Shown here piece after piece: positions 26,246-33,009 of a DNA stretch of 55,728 bases (position 1 is the first letter of the stretch; each line of letters starts with the position of its first letter). Position numbers and translations under genes: made by a program. The DNA comes from Fibrobacter sp. UBA4297 (GTDB lineage Bacteria; Fibrobacterota; Fibrobacteria; Fibrobacterales; Fibrobacteraceae). The DNA is taken from NCBI RefSeq assembly GCF_002394865.1, contig NZ_DGUZ01000012.1:1-55728 (forward strand), written 5' to 3'. A model generated the notes under the pieces. It saw nothing but the letters and a program-made list of their open reading frames with translations. It did not search any database and was not told the origin of the DNA.

Positions 26246-27940
26246 ATGAAAAAACGTACCTTTGTTCCGGAGAATTTGAATCCGGATGATGAAAAAGAAA
26301 TCTCTAGACTATATCGCGCTCTTTTGCAGCGCGATATTCCTGTAAACGTAGAAGAGCTCCGTCAATGGGTTTTAGATTGGAGCGAACTGGAATCGGTTCT
26401 TGGCGAAGTGAGCTGTAGGCGCTATGTCGCCATGACTTGCGATACCCGCGACGAAAAAGCCGCCAAGGCTTATTCAGATTTTGTCGAAAACATTCAACCG
26501 CTTATGATTGAATACGACGACAAGCTGAATAGGAAGCTGATGGCGCACCCATCCAAGGACGCACTCAAGGGCGAATTCGGTGAATGGCTCAAGGGCGTGC
26601 AAGTTTCTTTGGACTTGTTCTCCCCCGATAACATTCCGCTTGAAACCGAAGAGAACAAGGCTATTCAGGCGTACCAGAAAATCACCGGTGGCATGAGCGT
26701 CGAGTTCGACGGCGAGGTCAAGACCATGCAGCAGCTTGCCGCCTACATGGAAAAGACCGACCGCAATCTTCGCGAACGCGCCTGGCGGGCTATGTGGGAA
26801 CGCCGTCTCCAGGACAAAGATGCGTTAGATAAATCTTACGATAAGTTGTTCGAAATTCGCAAGCAGATTGCCAAGAACGCAAACTGCAAGGATTTCATCG
26901 ACTACATCTTCCTTGCAAAACATCGTTTCGACTACACTCCTGCCGACTGCGAAGCTTTCCACGAAAGCATCGAAAAGCTCGTGCTCCCGTTGCAGAAGGA
27001 AATGTACAAGCGCCGCGCCAAGAAGATGGGACTCGAACGTTTGCGCCCGTGGGATTTGGATGTCGACCCGCTGAACAGGCCGCCACTCAAGCCGTACCAG
27101 AGCGGTGACGAGCTGATTGAAAAGGTTGATTCCATTTTTGAAAGCATCCATTCGCAGGCCGGCAAGTGGGCCCGTGAAATGCAGGCAAAAAAACTTATCG
27201 ATCCGGATTCGAGGCTCGGCAAGGCTCCAGGCGGTTACCAGATTGGTTTTGACGAAAGCCGCCTCCCCTTCATTTTCATGAACTCCGCGAATACGGACCG
27301 CGACATTTACACGCTGTTGCACGAATCCGGCCATTCGTTCCATCAGTTTGCGCTTGCAAACCAGCCGATTTTCGCCTACCGCGATGTTCCTGCTGAATTT
27401 GCCGAAGTCGCAAGCATGAGCATGGAACTCATCGGCATGTCGAACCTGAAGCCGTTCTACGGTGACAATCACGAAGCGATTGTCCGCAGCACCGAAGGCG
27501 AACTCGCCGACGTGATTTGGCTGTTCCCGTGGGTCGCAAGCATCGACAGTTTCCAGCATCGTCTGTACAACTTCCCGACTCATACCGCCGAAGATCGCAG
27601 CGATATCTGGAGCGAAATCATGGACCGCTACGATGCCGGTGTGGATTACTCTGGACTTGAAGCTGTTCGCCGTAACCTGTGGCAAAAGCAACTTCATTTG
27701 TTCGAATGCCCGTTCTATTATATAGAATATGGCATCGCACAGATAGGAGCATTGCAGGTCTGGGCTAACTTCAAAAAGGATCCGCAAAAGGCAATCGACG
27801 ACTTGTTCAAGGCAGAAAGTCTTGGCAGCAGCCGTCCGATTCCAGAACTATTTGCCACAGCAAACATCAAGTTCGATTTCACGCCGAAAACGCTGGAACC
27901 CTTGATGCAAGTTGTATGGGATGAACTCAGTAGGCTATAG
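26246..27940 (+). CDS. M3-family oligoendopeptidase
   Basis: 564-residue zinc metallopeptidase of the M3 (PepF/thimet) group, which degrades short peptides in the cytoplasm. The active site is HESGH at 359-363, with the third ligand Glu387 in PAEFAEVASM, giving the typical spacing of 24 residues. Upstream GYQIGFDESRLPFIFMNSA and downstream DRYDAGVDYSGLEAV also fit the family. No signal peptide is present. The stop codon TAG lies in the first unit of the adjoining TTAGG-type repeat (AGTAGGCTATAGG). Spacing suggests cotranscription with the upstream lipoprotein. Confidence 0.93.
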   Translation: MKKRTFVPENLNPDDEKEISRLYRALLQRDIPVNVEELRQWVLDWSELESVLGEVSCRRYVAMTCDTRDEKAAKAYSDFVENIQPLMIEYDDKLNRKLMAHPSKDALKGEFGEWLKGVQVSLDLFSPDNIPLETEENKAIQAYQKITGGMSVEFDGEVKTMQQLAAYMEKTDRNLRERAWRAMWERRLQDKDALDKSYDKLFEIRKQIAKNANCKDFIDYIFLAKHRFDYTPADCEAFHESIEKLVLPLQKEMYKRRAKKMGLERLRPWDLDVDPLNRPPLKPYQSGDELIEKVDSIFESIHSQAGKWAREMQAKKLIDPDSRLGKAPGGYQIGFDESRLPFIFMNSANTDRDIYTLLHESGHSFHQFALANQPIFAYRDVPAEFAEVASMSMELIGMSNLKPFYGDNHEAIVRSTEGELADVIWLFPWVASIDSFQHRLYNFPTHTAEDRSDIWSEIMDRYDAGVDYSGLEAVRRNLWQKQLHLFECPFYYIEYGIAQIGALQVWANFKKDPQKAIDDLFKAESLGSSRPIPELFATANIKFDFTPKTLEPLMQVVWDELSRL

Positions 27941-28030
27941 GTCTTAGGTTACAGGTTGTAGGACTAAAATCGCGGCTTCGCCGCCAAGCCAACTGTCAAG
28001 CCCGCCATAGTGCGGGCATCTCCTTTTTTA
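27932..28030 (+). repeat. Half repeat arm plus GTCA-nCCCGCC hairpin, copy 3
   Basis: TAGGCTATAGGTCTTAGG and related units run from 27932 to 27963, then the hairpin GCGGCTTCGCCGC. No mirrored arm follows. The second element, GTCAAGCCCGCC-ATAGT-GCGGGC followed by ATCTCCTTTTTT, ends at 28029 and may terminate the M3 peptidase transcript. Confidence 0.65.
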
Positions 28031-28091
28031 GCTCTTAATTACATTTTTTTTGATAAATTTCAAAAAAAATGAAAAAAATGCGCCGTAGGAC

Positions 28092-28120
28092 TTGACAAAC
28101 GAAAAAATAAAAGTTATTAT
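28092..28120 (+). promoter_or_regulatory. Strong promoter of tRNA-Ser / rpoZ
   Basis: TTGACA (28092-28097), a 17-bp spacer, then TATTAT (28115-28120): near consensus for the housekeeping sigma factor. An ACCTCC/GGAGGT hairpin (28127-28143) lies in the transcript leader before the tRNA. Confidence 0.85.
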
Positions 28121-28152
28121 TGGCGCACCTCCCCAGTGGAGGTCATCCTAAC

Positions 28153-28237
28153 GGAGGGATGGCCGAGTGGTTGAAGGCGCACGCTTGGAAAGCGTGTTTA
28201 CCTTACGGTAACGAGGGTTCGAATCCCTCTCCCTCTT
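28153..28237 (+). tRNA. tRNA-Ser (anticodon GGA)
   Basis: 85-nt class II tRNA. The anticodon stem CACGC/GCGTG encloses the loop TTGGAAA with anticodon GGA at 28187-28189 (reads UCC/UCU). A long variable arm ACCTTACGGT follows, and the T arm is GAGGG-TTCGAAT-CCCTC. The acceptor stem pairs GGAGGGA with TCCCTCT, so the terminal pair is G-U, and the discriminator base reads as U rather than the usual G for serine. CCA is not encoded. It is cotranscribed with the gene starting 24 nt downstream. Confidence 0.95.
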
Positions 28238-28260
28238 CTAAAAATTTTTCGAGGTACCTA

Positions 28261-28575
28261 ATGGCTGAATCTCAAAGAGTTTATCTTGATGATATCTATG
28301 CTAGTGAAGAATGTCAGGGTTCGGTTTTCCGTGCTGTTGTCATGATGGCTCACGAAGCCCGCTTCATTAACAATCAGGCCAAACAGGGTTACATTCAGCT
28401 CACTCAAAAGCCGACAACTATTGCCATGAACCGCTTTAAGGAACATAAGCTTACGATGGTTGAAAAAGGCGTTAACGATGTGACTGAAGAAGCGGTAAAG
28501 GCTTCCGCCGCAGAAGTTGCTCCGAGCGCAGAAGCAGTTGCAGAAGCAAGCGATGCAGCAGCAGACGCTTTCTAA
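28261..28575 (+). CDS. rpoZ: Probable RNA polymerase omega subunit
   Basis: 104-residue protein starting at ATG 28261 with SD GAGG; longer frames running back through the tRNA are not meaningful. The core VFRAVVMMAHEARFINNQAKQ followed by QKPTTIAMNRFKEHKLT fits the RPB6/omega pattern of a conserved helix with A-x-x-A-R and a later KPxxIAxxRF-type element. A Glu/Ala-rich tail ends the protein. Omega assists folding and assembly of beta-prime. It is divergent from the proteobacterial form, so the call is moderate. The shared promoter with tRNA-Ser and its own terminator support expression. Confidence 0.7.
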   Translation: MAESQRVYLDDIYASEECQGSVFRAVVMMAHEARFINNQAKQGYIQLTQKPTTIAMNRFKEHKLTMVEKGVNDVTEEAVKASAAEVAPSAEAVAEASDAAADAF

Positions 28576-28598
28576 TCTTCGAAAAATAAGAAGTTCAA

Positions 28599-28625
28599 AA
28601 AAGACCGCATTTAGCGGTCTTTTTT
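28599..28625 (+). terminator. Terminator after rpoZ
   Basis: AAAAGACCGC-ATTTA-GCGGTCTTTTTT, a 6-bp GC stem extended by A/T pairs with a T-run. Confidence 0.92.
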
Positions 28626-28674
28626 ATATTCTACACATTCGTCATTTGTGCTAAAGCATCATTGAGCAAATTAC

Positions 28675-28695
28675 CACCATCATACTATGATGGTG
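28675..28695. other. 21-bp perfect palindrome in convergent spacer
   Basis: CACCATCATA-C-TATGATGGTG (10+1+10). A second palindrome, CTGTAGCTACAG, lies at 28713-28724. Neither has a T-run. Both lie between the rpoZ terminator and the stop of the metalloprotease gene; purpose unknown. Confidence 0.5.
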
Positions 28696-28749
28696 AATGG
28701 CAGCGAAGTATTCTGTAGCTACAGCTTGGACTAGATTTGACGGGACTAT

Positions 28750-29874
28750 TTAATTGTTTTTCAACAGTCTTGACGTTACGCTGTGACGGATTTTGCTTGC
28801 AGCACGCCCAAGAGCGTCAAACAATCGCTCAGGCATTGATTCTTCCAATTTCTTGTTTGGAATTCTGCGTTTTGAAATGGCTACCGGCTTAACTGTAGTA
28901 TCGGCTCGCTGTTCTTCAATCTTCCAGATGAAATCATCGGAGCGCGATGGCATGGGGTTCTGCACGACATTTTTACCGACCGCCTGCAAATAAAGCCCAC
29001 TCTTGTAATTCTTGAGAAGGAAAGCATTTGGAGTGTTCACTCCGGCATCTTCGAGCTGGTATTTTTGGTGCGCACCGCCATTGTAACCATAAGTCGAAGC
29101 TGTTACACCAGCCGCGGTTGATTCATTCGGAATATCGACCACGCGGTTCCCGAGCTGGAAGCGGTACGTAACAGGCTTATCGCCCATCGAATAAATCTTC
29201 ACAAATGTCGCTGTATCGGCGCAGTCCATAAGATCAAGCGTGTTCGAACGAGTTATTCCCATACATTTTCCTTCAGAAAGGGACTTTATCCTCCCCTGCT
29301 TGAAGAATGCTTCCTTGAAAATGTCCTGGTACATCGCGTTCACGATTTTCACGTGATTGATCAAGTCCTGTTCGGAATGGACTTCGCTCTTGTAATTGAT
29401 GCCGTATGGCCAAAAATGCTGGCTATCGCCTTTGAGCACGGCATCCGGACCATCAATTTCCTTGATGAGCGCCTGGGCTTTTTCGCCCTTGAATACGCCC
29501 CCGTCCATCATCGCCTTGTACTCCGAAGTCGTCCCCATGCCCATGGTATGCGCCATTTCGTGCATGGCAGTGCCCACGTACATGTAATTGCGATCCTTGC
29601 CAAAACGCAAGTCACCATTGCTGCTCGCCTCAGCTGTCGGAACGCCCGAACTGTAGTAAACCTCGATATGCTTTGAAAGGTCGGAATACTTGTTGTACAG
29701 GTAAACCGCCGAATCCATCGCCGCCGTAATATGTTCGTAGGCGTCGAGTTCGTCCTGAGTCGGATTTGCGGATTTGTTCAAATGGTATTCAACGTTGCCA
29801 GCAAAAGCACTTGATAAAGGAAGAAGGAAGGTAAAGAATCCAACAAGGCTTGATCTTTTAAAATTTTTTTTCAT
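28750..29874 (-). CDS. Secreted zinc metalloprotease-like protein with C-terminal lectin-like region
   Basis: 374 residues with a signal peptide ending SSAFA at about 25. The putative zinc site is AMHEMAHTMGMGT (HEMAH at 105-109), a metzincin-like HExxHxxG motif with no clear third histidine. A later segment (about 205-320: LSEGKCMGITRSNTLDLMDCADTATFVK, NAFLLKNYKSGLYLQ) resembles the ricin-B/beta-trefoil repeats of carbohydrate-binding modules (KCMGI, DLMDC). A basic C-terminal tail follows. Likely an extracellular protease or polysaccharide-associated hydrolase; the substrate is unknown. It is convergent with rpoZ, and no partner gene is adjacent. Confidence 0.7.
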   Translation of the reverse strand: MKKNFKRSSLVGFFTFLLPLSSAFAGNVEYHLNKSANPTQDELDAYEHITAAMDSAVYLYNKYSDLSKHIEVYYSSGVPTAEASSNGDLRFGKDRNYMYVGTAMHEMAHTMGMGTTSEYKAMMDGGVFKGEKAQALIKEIDGPDAVLKGDSQHFWPYGINYKSEVHSEQDLINHVKIVNAMYQDIFKEAFFKQGRIKSLSEGKCMGITRSNTLDLMDCADTATFVKIYSMGDKPVTYRFQLGNRVVDIPNESTAAGVTASTYGYNGGAHQKYQLEDAGVNTPNAFLLKNYKSGLYLQAVGKNVVQNPMPSRSDDFIWKIEEQRADTTVKPVAISKRRIPNKKLEESMPERLFDALGRAASKIRHSVTSRLLKNN

Positions 29875-29942
29875 AAAAATCCTTCCCTATACACTTACTC
29901 AATTTACACTATTCCATATATATACGCAAGTAAAAAAAGTTT

Positions 29943-29970
29943 TTGAGGCATTGCAAGAACTTTTTAATAA
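29943..29970 (+). promoter_or_regulatory. Candidate promoter of the lipoprotein-OmpA operon
   Basis: TTGAGG (29943-29948), a 16-bp spacer, then TAATAA (29965-29970), 48 bp before the first ATG. Confidence 0.4.
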
Positions 29971-30018
29971 ACCAAAATGTAATTTTAGCGCTGATTATCA
30001 ATCATAGGAGAAGCCCCA

Positions 30019-30399
30019 ATGAAGGCTAAAATAATCGCATGTTGTTCTGTTATTGCTCTCGTGGCCCTTACCGGCTGCTCGAGTAGCCAAAACGCCGTAA
30101 ACCGCACCCTAGGCCAAGCCGAAGCCACTCGTTCTCTAGCATCGAACAATCTTGATGCAAAGATTACGTCTAATGCATACTCCAAGTGGGTCAAAGCAAA
30201 AGCCCTGAAAGACGACGGAAACGAAGAAGAAGCCCAAGTTTTAGCAGAACAGAGTGAACTGGATATGCGTCTCGCTATAGCCAAGTCCGAATACGAATCT
30301 GCAAAGAACGAAGACAAGAAGCTCGAAGAAGCACTCCGCGCGGATGAAGAACGCAAGGTCTTGTACCAGAGCATTCTCAATAAGGAAACCAGCAAGTAA
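30019..30399 (+). CDS. Small lipoprotein, DUF4398-like
   Basis: 126 residues. The signal peptide has lipobox LTGC (about residue 20), and SD AGGAG precedes the ATG. The mature part is one long helix rich in Ala, Glu and Lys (SKWVKAKALKDDGNEEEAQVLAEQSELDMRLAIAKSEYE), a pattern seen in DUF4398 lipoproteins that accompany OmpA-domain proteins. It lies 11 nt upstream of the OmpA gene and is surely cotranscribed. Probably an envelope structural partner of that protein. Confidence 0.8.
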   Translation: MKAKIIACCSVIALVALTGCSSSQNAVNRTLGQAEATRSLASNNLDAKITSNAYSKWVKAKALKDDGNEEEAQVLAEQSELDMRLAIAKSEYESAKNEDKKLEEALRADEERKVLYQSILNKETSK

Positions 30400-30410
30400 G
30401 GAGCCGCAAA

Positions 30411-31295
30411 ATGAAGACGATTAAGATTTTGACACTCGGCGCCCTCGCCGCTTCCATGAGTTTCGCCGCGGAAAACGCAGGAGTCACTCCAGTCGACCAG
30501 TGCAGACTTGCACTCGACAACGCAAAGACAACACTCCCCACCAACGCCAATGCGGCCAAGCTTACCCTTGCCGAAGGCTACGGTACCTTGAGCGCACTCG
30601 AAACAATTTATGCCGACGATGACGAATCCAAGTTGATTCCGACTATTTTGGAGAACTGCCAAAAGTACGCTGAACTTGCAAAACTGCTGGGCGAAACCCA
30701 GGCTGTACGCAACAATATCGCCGAAAACTGGGAAAAACGAGCCGCCACAAACCGCACTATTGAAGCCATCCAGGAACAGATTGGTGAAGCTCGCAGCGGC
30801 AAGGTCTCTGACCTCGAAGCCGAAAAGCAGGCCATCAAGGCCCAGAAGGACAAGCTCGAAGCCAGCAAGAACGAAGCTATGGACAAGCTAAACGCGCTCC
30901 AGTCCCAGATGATTCAGGTCACCAAGGACGCCCGCGGTATCATCCTTTCGATGTCCGATATCTTGTTTGACGTGGGTCGCGCCACCTTGAAGACCGACCT
31001 CATGACAAGCCTTGCTAAGATTGCCGGTATCCTCTCTGTTTACCAGCAGTTTGACGTGTCCATTGAAGGCAACACAGACAACACCGGTTCTGAAGAATTT
31101 AACATGACGCTTTCTCAGCAGCGTGCTGAAAATGTGATGAAATTCCTCGTGGAACAGGGTATCGCAGAAACCCGCCTCACCGCTAAGGGCCTTGGCATGA
31201 CTATGCCGATTGCGGACAACTCCACCAAGGAAGGTCGCCAGAAGAACCGTCGCGTGGACCTCGTTATCACGGACCGTACGCAGAAGGTGAAGTAG
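30411..31295 (+). CDS. OmpA-family protein with coiled-coil periplasmic domain
   Basis: 294 residues. A Sec signal peptide ends in MSFAA. The region about 30-120 is helical, and a coiled coil follows at about 115-170 (NRTIEAIQEQIGEARSGKVSDLEAEKQAI...ALQSQM). The C-terminal OmpA/Pal domain (about 180-290) binds peptidoglycan. It shows DILFDVGRATLK, VSIEGNTDNTGSEEFN and LSQQRAENVMKFL, and ends NRRVDLVITD. There is no membrane barrel, so it is a periplasmic peptidoglycan tether rather than a porin. SD AAGGAG precedes it; it forms an operon with the lipoprotein upstream. Confidence 0.92.
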   Translation: MKTIKILTLGALAASMSFAAENAGVTPVDQCRLALDNAKTTLPTNANAAKLTLAEGYGTLSALETIYADDDESKLIPTILENCQKYAELAKLLGETQAVRNNIAENWEKRAATNRTIEAIQEQIGEARSGKVSDLEAEKQAIKAQKDKLEASKNEAMDKLNALQSQMIQVTKDARGIILSMSDILFDVGRATLKTDLMTSLAKIAGILSVYQQFDVSIEGNTDNTGSEEFNMTLSQQRAENVMKFLVEQGIAETRLTAKGLGMTMPIADNSTKEGRQKNRRVDLVITDRTQKVK

Positions 31296-31317
31296 TTCAA
31301 GATTAAGAACTATTTTT

Positions 31318-31391
31318 GTTGTCATCCCCGCCTTGTGCGGGGATCTCCTTTTATATACGAGAAGGAGGAGCCCGATTAAATCGGGCATGAC
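31318..31391. repeat. Two GTCAT-nCCCGCC hairpins in inverted orientation, copies 4 and 5
   Basis: Copy 4 on + (GTCATCCCCGCC-TTGT-GCGGGGATCTCC, 31320-31349). Copy 5 is on - (read as TGTCATGCCCGATT-TAATCGGGC-TCCTCC, 31360-31391). The two lie head to head after the OmpA gene and could act as a terminator for it. Confidence 0.65.
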
Positions 31392-31518
31392 AAATGATCT
31401 AAAATTCATCAACTTTTTGATAGAAATGCCTTTTAATCGAGCCTATTTTTTCTAAATTAAGGCACGTAACTTTTAAACCGGCGGCGCAAGTCGCCAATCA
31501 AAACAAGAGGTAAAACAA

Positions 31519-32520
31519 ATGGCAGTTTCTTACAAGGAACTCGGCTTGGTTAACACCAAGGAAATGTTTGCTAAGGCAGTTAAGGGTGGCTATGCTATCC
31601 CGGCTTTCAACTTCAACACCATGGAACAGATGCAGGCCATCGTGCAGGCCGCCGTTGAAACCAAGTCTCCGGTGATCATGCAGGTCTCTAAGGGTGCTCG
31701 TAACTATGCTAACGGCACCATCCTCCGCTACATGGCTCAGGGTGCTGTTGAATACGCCAAGGAACTCGGCTGCGCAAATCCGCAGATCGTGCTCCACCTC
31801 GACCACGGTGACTCTTTCGAACTCTGCAAGGACTGCATCGACAACGGTTTCTCTTCCGTGATGATCGACGGTTCTGCTCTTCCGTACGAAGAAAACATCG
31901 CCCTCACCAAGAAGGTTGTTGAATACGCTCACGCTCACGACGTTACCGTCGAAGCTGAACTCGGTGTTCTCGCCGGTGTTGAAGACGAAGTCCAGGCTGA
32001 AGAATCCCACTACACCAAGCCGGAAGAAGTGATCGACTTCGCTACCCGTACGGGCTGCGACTCCCTCGCTATCTCCATCGGTACCAGCCACGGTGCTTAC
32101 AAGTTCAAGCCGGAACAGTGCACTCGCGACCCGAAGACTGGCAAGCTCGTTCCACCTCCTCTGGCATTCGACGTGCTCCACGCCATCGAAAAGAAGCTCC
32201 CGGGCTTCCCGATCGTGCTCCACGGTTCTTCTTCCGTGCCGCAGGACGAAGTGGACACCATCAACGCTCATGGTGGCAAGCTCCCGGATGCAGTCGGTAT
32301 TCCGGAAGAACAGCTCCGCGAAGCTTCTCGCTCTGCTGTCTGCAAGATCAACATCGACTCTGACAGCCGTCTCGCTATGACTGCCGCTATCCGTAAGTAT
32401 TTCGACGAACATCCGGAACACTTCGACCCGCGCCAGTACCTCAAGCCGGCTCGTGAAAACATGAAGAAGATGTACATGCACAAGATCGTTGACGTTCTTG
32501 GTTCCAACGACAAGCTCTAA
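31519..32520 (+). CDS. fba: Class II fructose-bisphosphate aldolase
   Basis: Zinc-dependent aldolase of glycolysis and gluconeogenesis (fructose 1,6-bisphosphate to DHAP and GAP). 333 residues. Metal-site and catalytic motifs are present: IVLHLDHGD, AELGVLAGVEDE, SIGTSHGAYK and PIVLHGSSSVP. SD AGAGG lies 8 nt before the ATG. Codon use is strongly biased, as expected for an abundant central enzyme. It is monocistronic, bounded by terminator-like hairpins. The family is long known; assignment is firm. Confidence 0.97.
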   Translation: MAVSYKELGLVNTKEMFAKAVKGGYAIPAFNFNTMEQMQAIVQAAVETKSPVIMQVSKGARNYANGTILRYMAQGAVEYAKELGCANPQIVLHLDHGDSFELCKDCIDNGFSSVMIDGSALPYEENIALTKKVVEYAHAHDVTVEAELGVLAGVEDEVQAEESHYTKPEEVIDFATRTGCDSLAISIGTSHGAYKFKPEQCTRDPKTGKLVPPPLAFDVLHAIEKKLPGFPIVLHGSSSVPQDEVDTINAHGGKLPDAVGIPEEQLREASRSAVCKINIDSDSRLAMTAAIRKYFDEHPEHFDPRQYLKPARENMKKMYMHKIVDVLGSNDKL

Positions 32521-32580
32521 TGAGACCGCTCGCGCCTAGAATCACATAGAAATATGTGAGAGGCGCTCACTCTCGCAAAC

Positions 32581-32606
32581 GCCCTCGGTTAATACCGAGG
32601 GCTTTG
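32581..32606 (+). terminator. Terminator after fba
   Basis: GCCCTCGG-TTAATA-CCGAGGGC followed by TTTGTT. Confidence 0.75.
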
Positions 32607-32627
32607 TTGCTCACGGGCAAACTGTAA

Positions 32628-32668
32628 TCAGTCATCCTGGAGGTCGCGCAGCGACCGATAGGATCCAA
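32628..32668 (+). repeat. GTCATCCTGGAGG-type palindromic repeat
   Basis: GTCATCCTGG-A-GGTCGC-GCA-GCGACC-GATAGGATCC. It contains a 6-bp GC stem and shares the GTCAT start with the other element, but it is a different sequence. Confidence 0.55.
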
Positions 32669-32684
32669 AGGCAAAAGCTTAAAG

Positions 32685-32715
32685 ACCGCTAGGCAAATCG
32701 CCTGGCGGTTTTTAT
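32685..32715 (+). terminator. Second terminator before the zinc-ribbon gene
   Basis: ACCGCTAGGC-AAATC-GCCTGGCGGT then TTTTATTTT (one mismatch in the stem). Confidence 0.8.
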
Positions 32716-32731
32716 TTTATATATTAAAACT

Positions 32732-32968
32732 ATGATTTGCCCTCACTGCCACTCCGAATTAAAAGACAACGCAACCTTCTGCCCCCACTGCGGGAGCGAC
32801 AAGAATACAGGCTGGAAAGAAGGCGCTGAATACAGCGACCTCGACCTCCCCGACTACGATGAAATTGTCGAAAATGAATTCGGCGAAAAGAAGATAAAAT
32901 CAAGCCCGCTCGCCATCACTGCAGCCATCATCGTTGCACTTGCGTTTATCGCAACAATGATTTTCTGA
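32732..32968 (+). CDS. Small zinc-ribbon membrane protein
   Basis: 78 residues. The N-terminal zinc ribbon has two knuckles, CPHCHSEL and CPHCGSD (Cys3, Cys6, Cys18, Cys21). An acidic linker follows and one C-terminal transmembrane helix (AITAAIIVALAFIATMIF). Function unknown; such proteins often sit at the inner membrane. No SD lies before the ATG, which follows a terminator by 16 nt. TATATT lies six nt upstream of the ATG and could serve as a -10, but no -35 supports it. Confidence 0.75.
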   Translation: MICPHCHSELKDNATFCPHCGSDKNTGWKEGAEYSDLDLPDYDEIVENEFGEKKIKSSPLAITAAIIVALAFIATMIF

Positions 32969-33009
32969 CAAAATGAGATAGAGAAACTCGTTCAACAAGC
33001 ATGACTTCT

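Noticed and set aside
28120..28260. Upstream extension of the rpoZ frame through the tRNA
   Set aside because: It would translate tRNA-Ser. An SD and ATG at 28261 give a sensible protein.
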